From: Vibrio profundi
GTDB taxonomy: Bacteria; Pseudomonadota; Gammaproteobacteria; Enterobacterales; Vibrionaceae
Length of the DNA stretch: 64,000 bases
Direction: 5' to 3'
NCBI RefSeq assembly: GCF_005281835.1
Contig: NZ_RZIS01000002.1
Span: 434,001 to 498,000 of the forward strand
The position numbers and the translations under genes are program-made. Of this stretch, positions 28,908 through 38,166 are shown in pieces (position 1 is the first letter of the stretch; every line of letters begins with the position of its first letter). The notes under the pieces were generated by a model. That model ran no database searches. It was not told where the DNA came from and saw only the letters and a program-made list of their open reading frames with translations.

Positions 28908-29747
28908 TTAAAATGGATACCAGAATAATTGTTCTTCAAGGACCCGTTTGGTTATCGCCAAACCAACAATTATTGCAATGGCACCAAGTACTATGAAGTC
29001 GGCTGGCGCTAATGGGGACTGGCTATACCAAGTGCGTGATTTATTGCGACCAAAGCCTCTTAATGTCATGGCATTTGAAATTTCGTCCGCCCTGTCTAAA
29101 CTCGAAAAAATCAATGGGCCAAGAACTTTTGCGACATTCTTGATGCGTTTGAAAAGCGGAGCTTTCTTCGATAATTCAACGCCACGAGCTTGTTGGGCGT
29201 GCATGATGTTGACGAAGTCTTTTTTCACTTCCGGTAGGTAGCGAAGCGTTAGGCTTACAGCGTAGGCTATTTTGTATGGAACGCCTAAACGGTTGAGGCT
29301 CGCTGAAAACTCGGTTGGATGCGTGGTAAATACAAAAACCAGAGCAATCGGAAACATACTGAAGTACTTTAGCGTAACCGTTACTAAGTAGAATAATGTC
29401 TCTTGGCTTAATGAGTAGTCGCCAGGAAGCGTCAGTAGAATGTGTTCGCTACCTATCAGTTCTTGGCCTTGGGTTGGCGCAAGTAAAAACATAAAGAGCG
29501 CATTCAATAACAAGACGCTAGCCGTTCCGACGAGCAAAGGTTTATAGGTACGAAAAGGGACTTTGGTTAGTTTCAGTAAAAATAAACCGGTAATGATAAG
29601 TACGCTGATCTGGCGAATATCGAAGGTGGTGAGCACCACGGTTACCCACGCTAAAAATAGAGCAAATTTAGTGATCCCATTTAACGCGTGTAGCGGTGAC
29701 TTAGTATCGATATAGCTAATACCAAACTTTACTTTTGAAGTGTTCAT
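28908..29747 (-). CDS. Energy-coupling factor transmembrane protein EcfT (CbiQ family)
   Basis: A 279-residue membrane protein with about five to six transmembrane helices in the N-terminal two thirds, and the cytoplasmic coupling motifs ARG (HAQQARGVEL) and a second arginine motif (MTLRGFGRN) that contact the ATPases. It links the ATPase pair to the substrate-specific S component. Its ATG overlaps the stop of the ATPase gene by 4 bp. Last gene of the S-AA-T operon. Confidence 0.9.
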   Translation of the reverse strand: MNTSKVKFGISYIDTKSPLHALNGITKFALFLAWVTVVLTTFDIRQISVLIITGLFLLKLTKVPFRTYKPLLVGTASVLLLNALFMFLLAPTQGQELIGSEHILLTLPGDYSLSQETLFYLVTVTLKYFSMFPIALVFVFTTHPTEFSASLNRLGVPYKIAYAVSLTLRYLPEVKKDFVNIMHAQQARGVELSKKAPLFKRIKNVAKVLGPLIFSSLDRADEISNAMTLRGFGRNKSRTWYSQSPLAPADFIVLGAIAIIVGLAITKRVLEEQLFWYPF

Positions 29748-31438
29748 GCCACGCTCCGTTCACAATCAATGAAGTGTTGCATGAAGGCGTTGCCATCTTC
29801 GATATTCATTTTGTTCGCTAACTCAAGAATGCTGGTGGTAGACAGGTTCGCTCGCTCAAGAAGTTGAGGCTGACTGAATACTTCGGTCATCTGAGCGTTC
29901 GCAATCAGCTTACTATCCGCAATGACTATCGAACGAGTGGTGTACTCAAGTACCAAGTGCATGTCGTGTGAAATGATGACCACGGTAATGCCCAGTTCTC
30001 GATTCAGCTTTTGGATAAAGCCAAGCATTGAAGTGTAATTACGGTAATCTTGCCCTGCTGTCGGCTCATCTAGAATAAGTAGTTGTGGCTCAAGCACTAA
30101 AATAGAAGCGATAGTTACACGTTTCTTTTGGCCATAGCTCAAAGCTTCAATTGGCCAATGACGGAATTTACTCAAACCACAAAGCGCTAGGATTGCCTCT
30201 ACTTTTTCAGTGATGGTGGCTTCATCTAAGCCGCGATTACGTAGCCCAAATGCGATTTCGTCGAAAATCATGTGATGCGAAATCATATGATTTGGGTTTT
30301 GCATTACCACGCCAACTTGCTGGCTACGCTCAAAAATAGAGAGCGTAGAAAGGTCTGTGCCGTTAAGCGCGATCTTGCCTTGGTCTTGCTCCAAAACACC
30401 CATCACGAGTTTAGTGATTGTCGATTTACCTGAACCGTTCTTACCTAAGATGGAAACAAACTCGCCTTTATTAACGGTAAAGCTTACATCTTCTAAAGCG
30501 TTTTTATCACCGTCATAGGAGTAAGTGAGCCCTTGAATATCCAATAAAGGTTGAGAATAGTTTTCTGGAGTATGAGTTGGCCTTGCATCGAACCAAGACT
30601 GGATACTCGTCTGATACTTCGAGAAATTTAACTCGGAAAAGTTGGCCAATTGGTCACTTTCTTCTATCGGAGATTGCGCTGCTTTAAGCGTTGATAAGTA
30701 CAAAGGTTCACGAATGCCGTGCTTTTCAAGGAGGTTAGAAGCCAGTAGAGCATTCGGTGTGGTATCCGCGATAATTTCGCCACGCTCCATCAAAATGACT
30801 CGGTCGACATTGCGATGCAGTACATCTTCTAATCGATGTTCAATGATAACAATGGTTTTGCCTGTCTCTTGATGCAGTTGGTCGATGATCTCGATGGTCG
30901 CTTTGCCTGTTTTCGGATCTAAGCTTGCGAGAGGCTCATCGAAAAGCAGAATATCTACATCATCGACTAAGATACCAGCCAATGAAACTCGCTGCTTCTG
31001 ACCACCAGACAAGTCGTGTGGAGAGCGTTCGAGCATATCTTGTAAGTCGACCATTTTCGCGGTCGACTTGACGAGAGGGTACATATCGATGTTCGACATC
31101 AATTGGTTTTCTAGTGCAAAAGCGATGTCCTCGCCAATGCTGAGTCCAACAAACTGACTGTCGGTGTCTTGAAGCACGGTGCCCACTTGTTCAGTGTAAC
31201 CGTGCATATCAAGTTGTGAGGTGTCTTGTCCGTTAATGTGTAGAGTGCCGGATCTCTCCCCTTTGATGGCATGAGGGATTAATCCGTTTAGGCATTGTCC
31301 AAGGGTCGATTTACCACTACCACTTGGGCCGATAATGACGATTTTCTCTCCTTTCTCTATCCTTAGATCGATATTTTTTAGCGTCGGTTTATCCAGCGAC
31401 TCATATCTAAAAGAGAAGTTCGAAAATTCAATGGTCAT
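29744..31438 (-). CDS. Fused double ATPase of an ECF transporter (EcfA-A')
   Basis: 564 residues with two ABC domains in tandem. Domain 1: Walker A GPSGSGKST, signature LSGGQKQR, Walker B DILLFDEPLASLD. Domain 2: Walker A GKNGSGKST, signature LSYGQKKR (the second Gly is Tyr-Gly rather than Gly-Gly), Walker B LLILDEPTAGQD. The two halves replace the separate EcfA1/EcfA2 proteins of Gram-positives. The linker between the halves is about residues 230-295. ATP hydrolysis powers uptake of a micronutrient by the S protein encoded just upstream (6-bp gap). Confidence 0.92.
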   Translation of the reverse strand: MTIEFSNFSFRYESLDKPTLKNIDLRIEKGEKIVIIGPSGSGKSTLGQCLNGLIPHAIKGERSGTLHINGQDTSQLDMHGYTEQVGTVLQDTDSQFVGLSIGEDIAFALENQLMSNIDMYPLVKSTAKMVDLQDMLERSPHDLSGGQKQRVSLAGILVDDVDILLFDEPLASLDPKTGKATIEIIDQLHQETGKTIVIIEHRLEDVLHRNVDRVILMERGEIIADTTPNALLASNLLEKHGIREPLYLSTLKAAQSPIEESDQLANFSELNFSKYQTSIQSWFDARPTHTPENYSQPLLDIQGLTYSYDGDKNALEDVSFTVNKGEFVSILGKNGSGKSTITKLVMGVLEQDQGKIALNGTDLSTLSIFERSQQVGVVMQNPNHMISHHMIFDEIAFGLRNRGLDEATITEKVEAILALCGLSKFRHWPIEALSYGQKKRVTIASILVLEPQLLILDEPTAGQDYRNYTSMLGFIQKLNRELGITVVIISHDMHLVLEYTTRSIVIADSKLIANAQMTEVFSQPQLLERANLSTTSILELANKMNIEDGNAFMQHFIDCERSVA

Positions 31439-31444
31439 TAATGT

Positions 31445-31993
31445 TTATGCCTCAGTTAGGTTGCGGCTTTGCTTATTGCGTTTTGCAACAGACTTTAGGA
31501 TAAACAACCCAACGATCGCGATAAGTACAGTGTTACCCGCTGCGATGATCGACAATTGTGTAAATACTTTTGTGAAAGGTTCCGCATAAAGGATGGTATC
31601 TAGGAATGCTGAACAACCGTAGCCAATGACGTTACCGGCTAAGGCTAGCAGTACAAATAGCATGAAATCTTTCGCGGGTAGCTCGCCTTTTTCTAAGCGA
31701 CGCTTAGTCATGATTGGGAATAGACCCATCACTAAACCAACGATACCTGAACCTAAAACCCAAGTGAGCCAAACGCCCCAACCTGCAAACAAATCCGTTA
31801 CCCAGTGTCCGATGAAGCCAACTAAGAAACCTACAATAGGGCCAAACAGCACAGAGAATAGTGCAAGCACTGCCATTGCTGGTTTTAATGTGGTGTTAGC
31901 AAACACTGGAACACCAAACATTGGTAGACCACCAATGCCGTACAAGGCTGCGCCGATAGCAATAACGACGACAGTTTTGGCTGAAAGATTCAT
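31445..31993 (-). CDS. ECF transporter S component, UPF0397 family
   Basis: About 182 residues and six membrane helices, beginning [24 protein letters not shown] sits six bases before this ATG; an upstream TTG would add only four residues. The family is annotated as a possible riboflavin S component, but the substrate has not been shown for the Vibrio members, and I see no riboflavin or thiamine riboswitch in the 300 bp upstream. First gene of the S-AA-T operon. Confidence 0.85.
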   Translation of the reverse strand: MNLSAKTVVVIAIGAALYGIGGLPMFGVPVFANTTLKPAMAVLALFSVLFGPIVGFLVGFIGHWVTDLFAGWGVWLTWVLGSGIVGLVMGLFPIMTKRRLEKGELPAKDFMLFVLLALAGNVIGYGCSAFLDTILYAEPFTKVFTQLSIIAAGNTVLIAIVGLFILKSVAKRNKQSRNLTEA

Positions 31994-32252
31994 AGATAAC
32001 CTCAAGTACTGAAAGATAACGTCTTTTAAAGAACAAAAGTCTGAAAGACCAAGTTATTTGCCGTTATAAGTAAAATTATTAAAAAGTGTATTTTTTGGGC
32101 AAATAAGAAAAATAAGGCGCGAATTATACAGTAGAAAGCTTCATTATGGAAAGTTATGTGTCTAGATGTCTAAAAGTAAACACTGTACTTTTCTTTAAAC
32201 ACTAAATGGTGTTTTTTGTGCTTACTTGAGAGGTGCACTGTTGTTCAGGGTA

Positions 32253-32285
32253 CAAAAAAGCCAGCCTATGTAGGCTGGCTTTTTA
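32253..32285 (-). terminator. Terminator of the HlyD/DUF3302 operon
   Basis: AAAAAGCCAGCCT-ATGT-AGGCTGGCTTTTT, strong stem with T-runs on both strands; on the minus strand it ends the HlyD-family gene. Confidence 0.85.
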
Positions 32286-32297
32286 GAGGGGACCTAA

Positions 32298-33428
32298 TTA
32301 ATGATCTAGGTATAAGTAGTTTTGCCAACTTTTCATTCGAATCAGCACCTTACGCATGATGGATACATGAGTGAAGCTGTCTGAATACACTGCGACTTCA
32401 ACGGCAGTACCTTGAGGTAAATGATAGTCAGAAAGGTCGTCAGTGATCTTTAGCGTCACTAATACTCGACCATTAGTGCGTAGTGCGTCGGTACCTAGTA
32501 AAGAACCACGAGCTTGGAACTGGCTTTCACCAATCGCTGGTATCACTTCCACAACTTCGCCTTTAAATACTTTTCCTGGTAAAGCTCGGAATAAGAATTC
32601 GGCTTCAAAGCCTGGCTGTAAGCGCTGCAATGAGTTTTGACGAAATGCTGCGGTATACAACTTGTCTTCAGTATGAACAAACGTCATCACAGGAGCTAAA
32701 GGTAGTGGCACCGCCATCACACCAGGGCGCAGTGCCAATTGAGTCACGTAACCATCGGTAGGTGCTCGAACAACGGTTTGCTCTAGGTTGAACTCAGCTT
32801 TACGTAAATCCGCCAATAGCCCAGCAACTGCGGTATTTTCGCCGCCAATCTCAGAGTTAAGTGCGATTTGTGCTTGTTGCTGTTTCGCTTCAGTGACTTT
32901 GAGCGCCGCTTCTGCGGCTTTATAGGCTTGTCTGCGAGTATCGAGTTGTTGCTCGGTAAACGCTCCTTTGTCAAAACCACGTTGGTAACGATCGTATTCA
33001 CGCTTCGCCTTGTCGCGCTCGGCAATCGCTTTGATTTTGGCCGCTTCTGCTTCGCTGACATCTGACTCTAGTCCAAGAGCACCCTGGCTTGCTTCTTTCA
33101 CTTTAGCTTTGAGTTTCGAGACTTCGGCTTCAAAAGGAATAGGATCGATCTTGAACAGAACATTGCCTTTAACTAGAGGCTGATTTGGCTCGACAGGGAC
33201 TTCAACCACTCGGCCTCTCACACCCGATACGATAGGCGTCGTAGAGTAAATTTGGTTACCAATTTGTGTAAAGGGGTGGTTGTAGTTCATCAGTAGAATC
33301 AGGGTTCCCACAAGCACTACGCCACCCAGAACGGCAGTTGGCACAGACCATTTGTTCAGTGGAATATTAAAGACTTTAAAAATGGTGATACATAATGCCG
33401 CGTAGGTCATTATCAGCAGTAAATCCAT
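32298..33428 (-). CDS. HlyD/EmrA-type membrane-fusion protein (YibH-like)
   Basis: 376 residues: N-terminal membrane region (two hydrophobic stretches, about 1-45), biotinyl-lipoyl half-domain (PIVSGVRGRVVEVPVEPNQP), an alpha-helical hairpin (about 85-195, Ala/Glu/Lys-rich), second half-lipoyl (VRAPTDGYVTQLALRPG) and a beta-barrel. These proteins bridge inner-membrane pumps to the outer membrane. No pump gene is adjacent; instead it overlaps a DUF3302 gene by one base (TAATG), the same pairing as yibI-yibH of E. coli. Confidence 0.88.
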   Translation of the reverse strand: MDLLLIMTYAALCITIFKVFNIPLNKWSVPTAVLGGVVLVGTLILLMNYNHPFTQIGNQIYSTTPIVSGVRGRVVEVPVEPNQPLVKGNVLFKIDPIPFEAEVSKLKAKVKEASQGALGLESDVSEAEAAKIKAIAERDKAKREYDRYQRGFDKGAFTEQQLDTRRQAYKAAEAALKVTEAKQQQAQIALNSEIGGENTAVAGLLADLRKAEFNLEQTVVRAPTDGYVTQLALRPGVMAVPLPLAPVMTFVHTEDKLYTAAFRQNSLQRLQPGFEAEFLFRALPGKVFKGEVVEVIPAIGESQFQARGSLLGTDALRTNGRVLVTLKITDDLSDYHLPQGTAVEVAVYSDSFTHVSIMRKVLIRMKSWQNYLYLDH

Positions 33429-33799
33429 TATTTGACCTCCGTGTCAGCTACGGGTGTATCAGCTTTAGCTTGCTCTAAGCGAACCACTTCACGTTGCAAG
33501 GTTTCTACTTGATCGATAAGTCTGTCGACTCGGTGGTGAATGTCGTGTTGTTCTTCTTCGAGTTTGGCGAAGCCCCAACCTCTGTCTTCACGCCATAAGG
33601 TTGCCCAAATCCATAAAAAAGGCCAGATTGCATGCAGTGTGAATAGGCTAACCCAGCCTGACACGTGTATTGCATCTTGATGTGGGTGGTTGCGTTCCTT
33701 GGCGATTTCGTAAGGAATATCATGAATGACGATGATGCCGTAAAAAATGACGAGTGCGACAAAGACAAGCAGTCCGAGTGCAAAGTAATCTAAAAACAT
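33428..33799 (-). CDS. DUF3302 membrane protein (YibI-like)
   Basis: 123 residues with two membrane helices (about 5-27 and 45-68), the conserved HDIPYEIAKERNHPHQDAIH loop between them, and a C-terminal coiled coil (HRVDRLIDQVETLQREVVRL). It overlaps the HlyD-family gene by one base, so the pair is translationally coupled. The family accompanies membrane-fusion proteins; biochemical role unknown. Confidence 0.85.
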   Translation of the reverse strand: MFLDYFALGLLVFVALVIFYGIIVIHDIPYEIAKERNHPHQDAIHVSGWVSLFTLHAIWPFLWIWATLWREDRGWGFAKLEEEQHDIHHRVDRLIDQVETLQREVVRLEQAKADTPVADTEVK

Positions 33800-34001
33800 A
33801 ACAGTTCCTTGTTAATGTTAGAGAAAGGTTATTGATATACTACGCTATCATGTAAGTATTTGTTATAAAAATAATTTGGTCAGATAAAATCGTAATTATT
33901 TTTAGTTATGTGTGATATTGGTCGAATGTCATTTTAGGTGGCGAACTTTTGCTCAGTCGAAATCTACGATAGAGCGTTTGTTAAATTTCAAAGGATGAAG
34001 A

Positions 34002-34889
34002 ATGGCATATATTGGTGAACTCGCAGCGATTGGTGCTGCGATGGTATGGGCGCTAGCCACATGGATTTACGGTCAGTTTGGTCACCGATTCTCTGCCCTT
34101 CAGCTTAACATTGTAAAAGGTGTGATCGCGTCAGCGATGATGATGTTGGTGATGCCTTTGCTTCCTGCCCCTGACTTTACGCTAAGCCAGAATCATTTTT
34201 GGATATTAGCGATATCGGGTGTGATAGGGATTGCGATTGGTGATAGCGCTTACTTCGCTGCGCTCAAGCGAATCGGTGCAAACAAAACCTTATTATTAGA
34301 GTCCTTAGCTCCGCCGTTATCTGGCGTTCTCGCATTAATGTTTTTAGGCGCAGCACTTACTGTACAAAGTTGGTTAGGGGTGATTATCACGACTTTGGCC
34401 GTGACCTTTGTGGTATTCCAACCGTCAAATAGCGGTGAAAAAACAGCGTGGAGTGGGATAGGTTTTGGATTAGTCGCCAGCGTTTGTCAGGCATCTGGAG
34501 TGGTGATTTCACATTACGCTTTGGTGGCTGGAGATATTCCGCCTTTAATTGGAGCCTTGATTCGATTGAGTATCGGTGTGTTAGCGGTCGCTGCGTTGAT
34601 ACCTTGGATAGAAAACAAGCCGTTTTCTTCGATAAAAACTCACATGAAAATAATGACAACCCGAGACAAAGGTTGGCTGCTAAGTGCTATCTTTGTTGGA
34701 ACCTTTCTGGCGCTGTGGTTGCAACAAGTCGCGTTAAAAAATGCCAACCCTGCAATAGCGCAAACGCTGATAGCGACTAGCCCTGTATTTATTTTAGTGA
34801 TCTACGCATTGAAAGGGGAAAAGGTGTCGAAACAGAGTTTGATTGGCACGTTAGCGGCCTTAGGCGGGATTTCTTTGTTCTTTCTATAA
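34002..34889 (+). CDS. DMT-superfamily (EamA) permease
   Basis: 295 residues, ten hydrophobic segments in two EamA repeats (first repeat ends near FVVFQPS, second begins near SGIGFGLVASVCQASG). The family exports or imports small metabolites; substrate cannot be read from sequence. AGGATG-type ribosome site upstream. Monocistronic, ended by a bidirectional terminator shared with the GGDEF gene. Confidence 0.88.
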   Translation: MAYIGELAAIGAAMVWALATWIYGQFGHRFSALQLNIVKGVIASAMMMLVMPLLPAPDFTLSQNHFWILAISGVIGIAIGDSAYFAALKRIGANKTLLLESLAPPLSGVLALMFLGAALTVQSWLGVIITTLAVTFVVFQPSNSGEKTAWSGIGFGLVASVCQASGVVISHYALVAGDIPPLIGALIRLSIGVLAVAALIPWIENKPFSSIKTHMKIMTTRDKGWLLSAIFVGTFLALWLQQVALKNANPAIAQTLIATSPVFILVIYALKGEKVSKQSLIGTLAALGGISLFFL

Positions 34890-34891
34890 AG

Positions 34892-34922
34892 AAAAAGGCG
34901 AACTAAATGTTCGCCTTTTTTT
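34892..34922. terminator. Bidirectional terminator between EamA and GGDEF genes
   Basis: AAAAAGGCGAAC-TAAAT-GTTCGCCTTTTT; overlaps the stop codon region of the GGDEF gene at 34921. Confidence 0.85.
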
Positions 34923-36501
34923 ATTCAGTACAGACTTGGTTACGACCGTTTGCTTTAGCACGGTAGAGTGCTTTGTCGGCGCGATAGAAGGTGCGTTGAG
35001 TATTCTCTCCTTCTCGGTGGAGAGTAATACCTATGCTCACCGTTAACCCGCGTTCTCCTAAAATTTCTCGCCAGCCGTATTGGAAAATACGCTCACGATA
35101 GTTTTCAGCATGTAGCTCAGCTTTTGGTAAATCAGAATTTTCTAGAATCACCAGGAATTCTTCCCCACCAAAACGGACGCATGACGCACCACGGAATTTA
35201 AAATAGGAAGCCAATTCATGAGAAACGCTAACAATAGCTTTATCACCGACAAGGTGGCTGAGTTCGTCATTGATTGACTTGAAGTGGTCTATATCGACAA
35301 CCATTAAGGCAAATGGGGTTTCATGAAGCAATAGATCTTTCAGTTTCACGTCTAGCCAACGGCGATTGTGTAGGCTAGTCAGCGGGTCGGTAAAGACATC
35401 CTGCTGTAGTTGAGCCACAGTATTTTTATGTTGCTCCGTGGTTTCTTTCAGCTCTTTATTTTCTTGCTCGGACAAGATTAATTTAAGCTGCAATTCAAAG
35501 CGAGATAATCGACGTAGTTGGCTCGCACCCAATTCACTAATAGGGATCTGCTTCATTAAGTCCGTTTCAATGCGGTAGCCTTTTTTCTCGTAAGAAAGAG
35601 CCTCTTTGAAGCGACCTTGGCCTGTGCATACTGTACTGAGTGAGTCATAAAAACGCTTGGCTAATACTGGAGAAGAGTAAAGCTTAATGCGTTTGTGGGT
35701 GCTGGATAAAATCATGCTCGCAATTTGCTGCTTACCGACAATATTCAAGCAATGTGCAAGCTCCAGTCGAATCATGGTTGAGAGCCAACTTGCTTGAAGG
35801 CTCCCGGCCGAATATTGCACTTTGGCCAAGCACAGCAATGCTTCGTGATACTCTTTTTGAGCACGTAGCAGTTTCGCTTGGTACAGCAGAATCTGAGCGG
35901 TTAGCAGCTTGTCGCTGACCAATATGCTTAGCTCTTCGCACTCACGAAGAAGATCGCCTGCAGCGGCGATACGATTAAGGTGGATCAGGCTAGCGGCAGT
36001 ATGCAGTTTGTATCTAAGGCGTAATGAGCGGCTACTAATAGCATGATCGATACTGTCGATTTTTTGGTAGTAACGCAGCGCGCGATTGTGGTCACCGTAT
36101 GCATCGCATAAATTGCCCATACCAAGTACAGCCAATACGTACTCATCTATGTAGCCGTGCTCTACTGCGATAGTTGATGAGGTGACGAATTCATTGAGCG
36201 CAGCGGTATAGTCGCCTACTTCGACTAAGCGTTCACTTAGGCTGCATCGAACGGTGAGAATATCTTCAACGTCTTCAGGTAGTGTGAGTAAATCTAACGC
36301 GAGTCTTAGCTCATCTAGGCTGACTTGGTTTTGCTTGAGTTCAGCACGATACTCGGCACTGATGATATAACAATGGGCACGCTCTTTTGGCGTCGTCGAA
36401 ATGTGTTGGCGAATATGATTCCAAAAGATTATCGCCTCTTCGCCAGATACCGACGAAGGGTCCAAACCCGCATCAGTAATTTTATTTAGCAGCGCTTCCA
36501 T
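34921..36501 (-). CDS. TPR-GGDEF diguanylate cyclase
   Basis: About 526 residues: an N-terminal TPR-like helical region (about 1-320), a short coiled coil (ELQLKLILSEQENKELKETT) and a C-terminal GGDEF domain (DPLTSLHNRRWLD, then the active-site FGGEEFLVIL). It should make cyclic di-GMP in the cytoplasm; no membrane segment is seen. I start at the ATG giving MEALLNKITD, with AAGG upstream; a TTG 39 bp earlier is possible. The gene overlaps the end of the upstream TPR gene by 20 bp, so the two form a coupled pair. Confidence 0.9.
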   Translation of the reverse strand: MEALLNKITDAGLDPSSVSGEEAIIFWNHIRQHISTTPKERAHCYIISAEYRAELKQNQVSLDELRLALDLLTLPEDVEDILTVRCSLSERLVEVGDYTAALNEFVTSSTIAVEHGYIDEYVLAVLGMGNLCDAYGDHNRALRYYQKIDSIDHAISSRSLRLRYKLHTAASLIHLNRIAAAGDLLRECEELSILVSDKLLTAQILLYQAKLLRAQKEYHEALLCLAKVQYSAGSLQASWLSTMIRLELAHCLNIVGKQQIASMILSSTHKRIKLYSSPVLAKRFYDSLSTVCTGQGRFKEALSYEKKGYRIETDLMKQIPISELGASQLRRLSRFELQLKLILSEQENKELKETTEQHKNTVAQLQQDVFTDPLTSLHNRRWLDVKLKDLLLHETPFALMVVDIDHFKSINDELSHLVGDKAIVSVSHELASYFKFRGASCVRFGGEEFLVILENSDLPKAELHAENYRERIFQYGWREILGERGLTVSIGITLHREGENTQRTFYRADKALYRAKANGRNQVCTE

Positions 36502-37969
36502 CTGGCTGTACCTTTTCTGTATTTTCTTCCAACTGCTCAAGCGTAAATGGGAAAGTTAAAATGTCGTTGAGCGAAATTGATGGCTTCTGACCTTTTAGGC
36601 CGCGTCGACGCCATGGGTAAATCTTTAACATGGTTTCAAGAGTGTCGAAGATCTCTTGAGCTGAATCGCCTTTTTCGGCCAGCATCAGAGCCACACGCTC
36701 AGAGCTCAACCGCGAAATTAAATCGTTTTGATTACAAAGTGTATGGGCGATTTCAGTACACACTTCTAAGTAACTTGGGTCTGCATGTTGGAACATGATG
36801 ATGCAGTGATTGGAACGTTTAAGCTCCGTTTTATAAAGCACCAACTGCTCCCACCAATACGTTTCTGAGACCACGTGAGAAAAGTGTTTTTCAGGATCGT
36901 ACTCATGTTGACCACGGATCCGATTGATCAGCTTTCTTGCGCGTTGTTCTAATTGTCGCTTGGAACTGCGAGCTTTATCGAGCCCGACACGAGTGGTTTG
37001 TTCACGTAGCATTTGCGTGGAGTACTGGCGGTATTTTTTGAATGCGGTAAGTGCACCTTCAAAATCTTGGTTTTCTTCAGCAACTAATGATTGCTGGAAA
37101 CAAATTTGGCTAAGTAATTCACCGTTATCAAAGGTGGTGGCGGATTGCTCGGCCATTAACAACAGCTCAGATGCTTCGTTTGGATTCTTTCTAAGAAGTT
37201 CGAGACGAGCACGGCTGATAAATGAGTGAGCTTTCATCCACACCAAATCGTGCTCAACGGCTAGGCTGTGGGCTCGTTCGGTTGCTTTCTCTGCGTCATC
37301 TAAGCGTTCTAGCCCGAGTAACGCAAGGCCACGGAAATCCCAGACTTCGGCCTCCCACGTTTTGTCGCTGTGTCCTTTGAGTGCTTCTTCTGCGCCATCT
37401 AGTACCGACAGCATTTCAACGTAGTTTTGAAGTAAGTAGTAATCCCATGCGAGGAGGATTCTGGATTTACCTTCGAGCCAGTTAATTCGAGTGTTATTGG
37501 CGACTTTTACAGCCAACTGGTGTGTCGAACAGGCGAGCTTGTACTCATGAGTAATACGCCAAATGTTACCTAAGCCAATTAAGCATTCGATTTGAATTTC
37601 TACTTCGTCGACTAAAGCTGATTGTTCTAGAGCGTTAATCCAAAATTGTTGAGCGGAGTAGTATTTGGCTTGGCCCCAAAATTGGAGGGCGTGAAGGTGA
37701 AGAATTTCAGGAAGAAAGTTATCGGTGTCTAAGCGGCTTTGTCGAGAGTGGGCTTCTTTAATGTACTTGAGGCCCTTTCGGTAGTCCATTAGTCCCCAGC
37801 AACTGCGGGACATTAACATTAAGGCCTGAATGGCACCTTCTTCAAAGACAATTTGCTCAGCACGTAATAAGCATTGCTGAGCTGTTTCAAAGACGGGTTG
37901 GGGCTCAGAGTCGACTCGACCCTTTAATTGCTCCAATTCTGTTTCAAGAAGGTACTGGTTTTTGTCCAA
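36482..37969 (-). CDS. TPR protein with degenerate GGDEF-like C-terminus
   Basis: 495 residues: TPR-like helices for the first 320 residues, similar in layout to the downstream GGDEF protein, then a coiled coil (RSSKRQLEQRARKL) and a C-terminal region of GGDEF-like build. WWEQLVLYKTELKRSNHCII aligns with the fold start and DLISRLSSERVALML sits where RxGGDEF would be, with SSERV in place of GGDEF, so no cyclase activity is expected. It overlaps the active cyclase gene. I suggest a non-catalytic partner or regulator of the cyclase; the GGDEF relation is my reading and needs a profile or structure search. Confidence 0.7.
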   Translation of the reverse strand: MDKNQYLLETELEQLKGRVDSEPQPVFETAQQCLLRAEQIVFEEGAIQALMLMSRSCWGLMDYRKGLKYIKEAHSRQSRLDTDNFLPEILHLHALQFWGQAKYYSAQQFWINALEQSALVDEVEIQIECLIGLGNIWRITHEYKLACSTHQLAVKVANNTRINWLEGKSRILLAWDYYLLQNYVEMLSVLDGAEEALKGHSDKTWEAEVWDFRGLALLGLERLDDAEKATERAHSLAVEHDLVWMKAHSFISRARLELLRKNPNEASELLLMAEQSATTFDNGELLSQICFQQSLVAEENQDFEGALTAFKKYRQYSTQMLREQTTRVGLDKARSSKRQLEQRARKLINRIRGQHEYDPEKHFSHVVSETYWWEQLVLYKTELKRSNHCIIMFQHADPSYLEVCTEIAHTLCNQNDLISRLSSERVALMLAEKGDSAQEIFDTLETMLKIYPWRRRGLKGQKPSISLNDILTFPFTLEQLEENTEKVQPDGSAAK

Positions 37970-38166
37970 TTCGTCTTTCCATAATTACCGAACATATTGA
38001 TAACACAATCATTATATGTGTGAGATCAAGGATAAGCACTATTTATTATCACAGTAACGATCAGAGCTCGTATTTATTTGTTAATTATATAGTACTAATT
38101 CACATTATGGCTTTGGAACTGCAAAAACACTTAGTGCACGCTTGATACACAAGCTACGGCGAAGTG

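Noticed and set aside
32012-32252. Possible riboflavin or thiamine riboswitch before the ECF S gene
   Set aside because: No recognisable conserved blocks of either riboswitch in the upstream region.
32783-33061. Minus-strand frame, 92 codons, inside the HlyD-family gene
   Set aside because: Alternative frame of a real gene; Lys/Arg-rich composition is what an off-frame helical hairpin gives.
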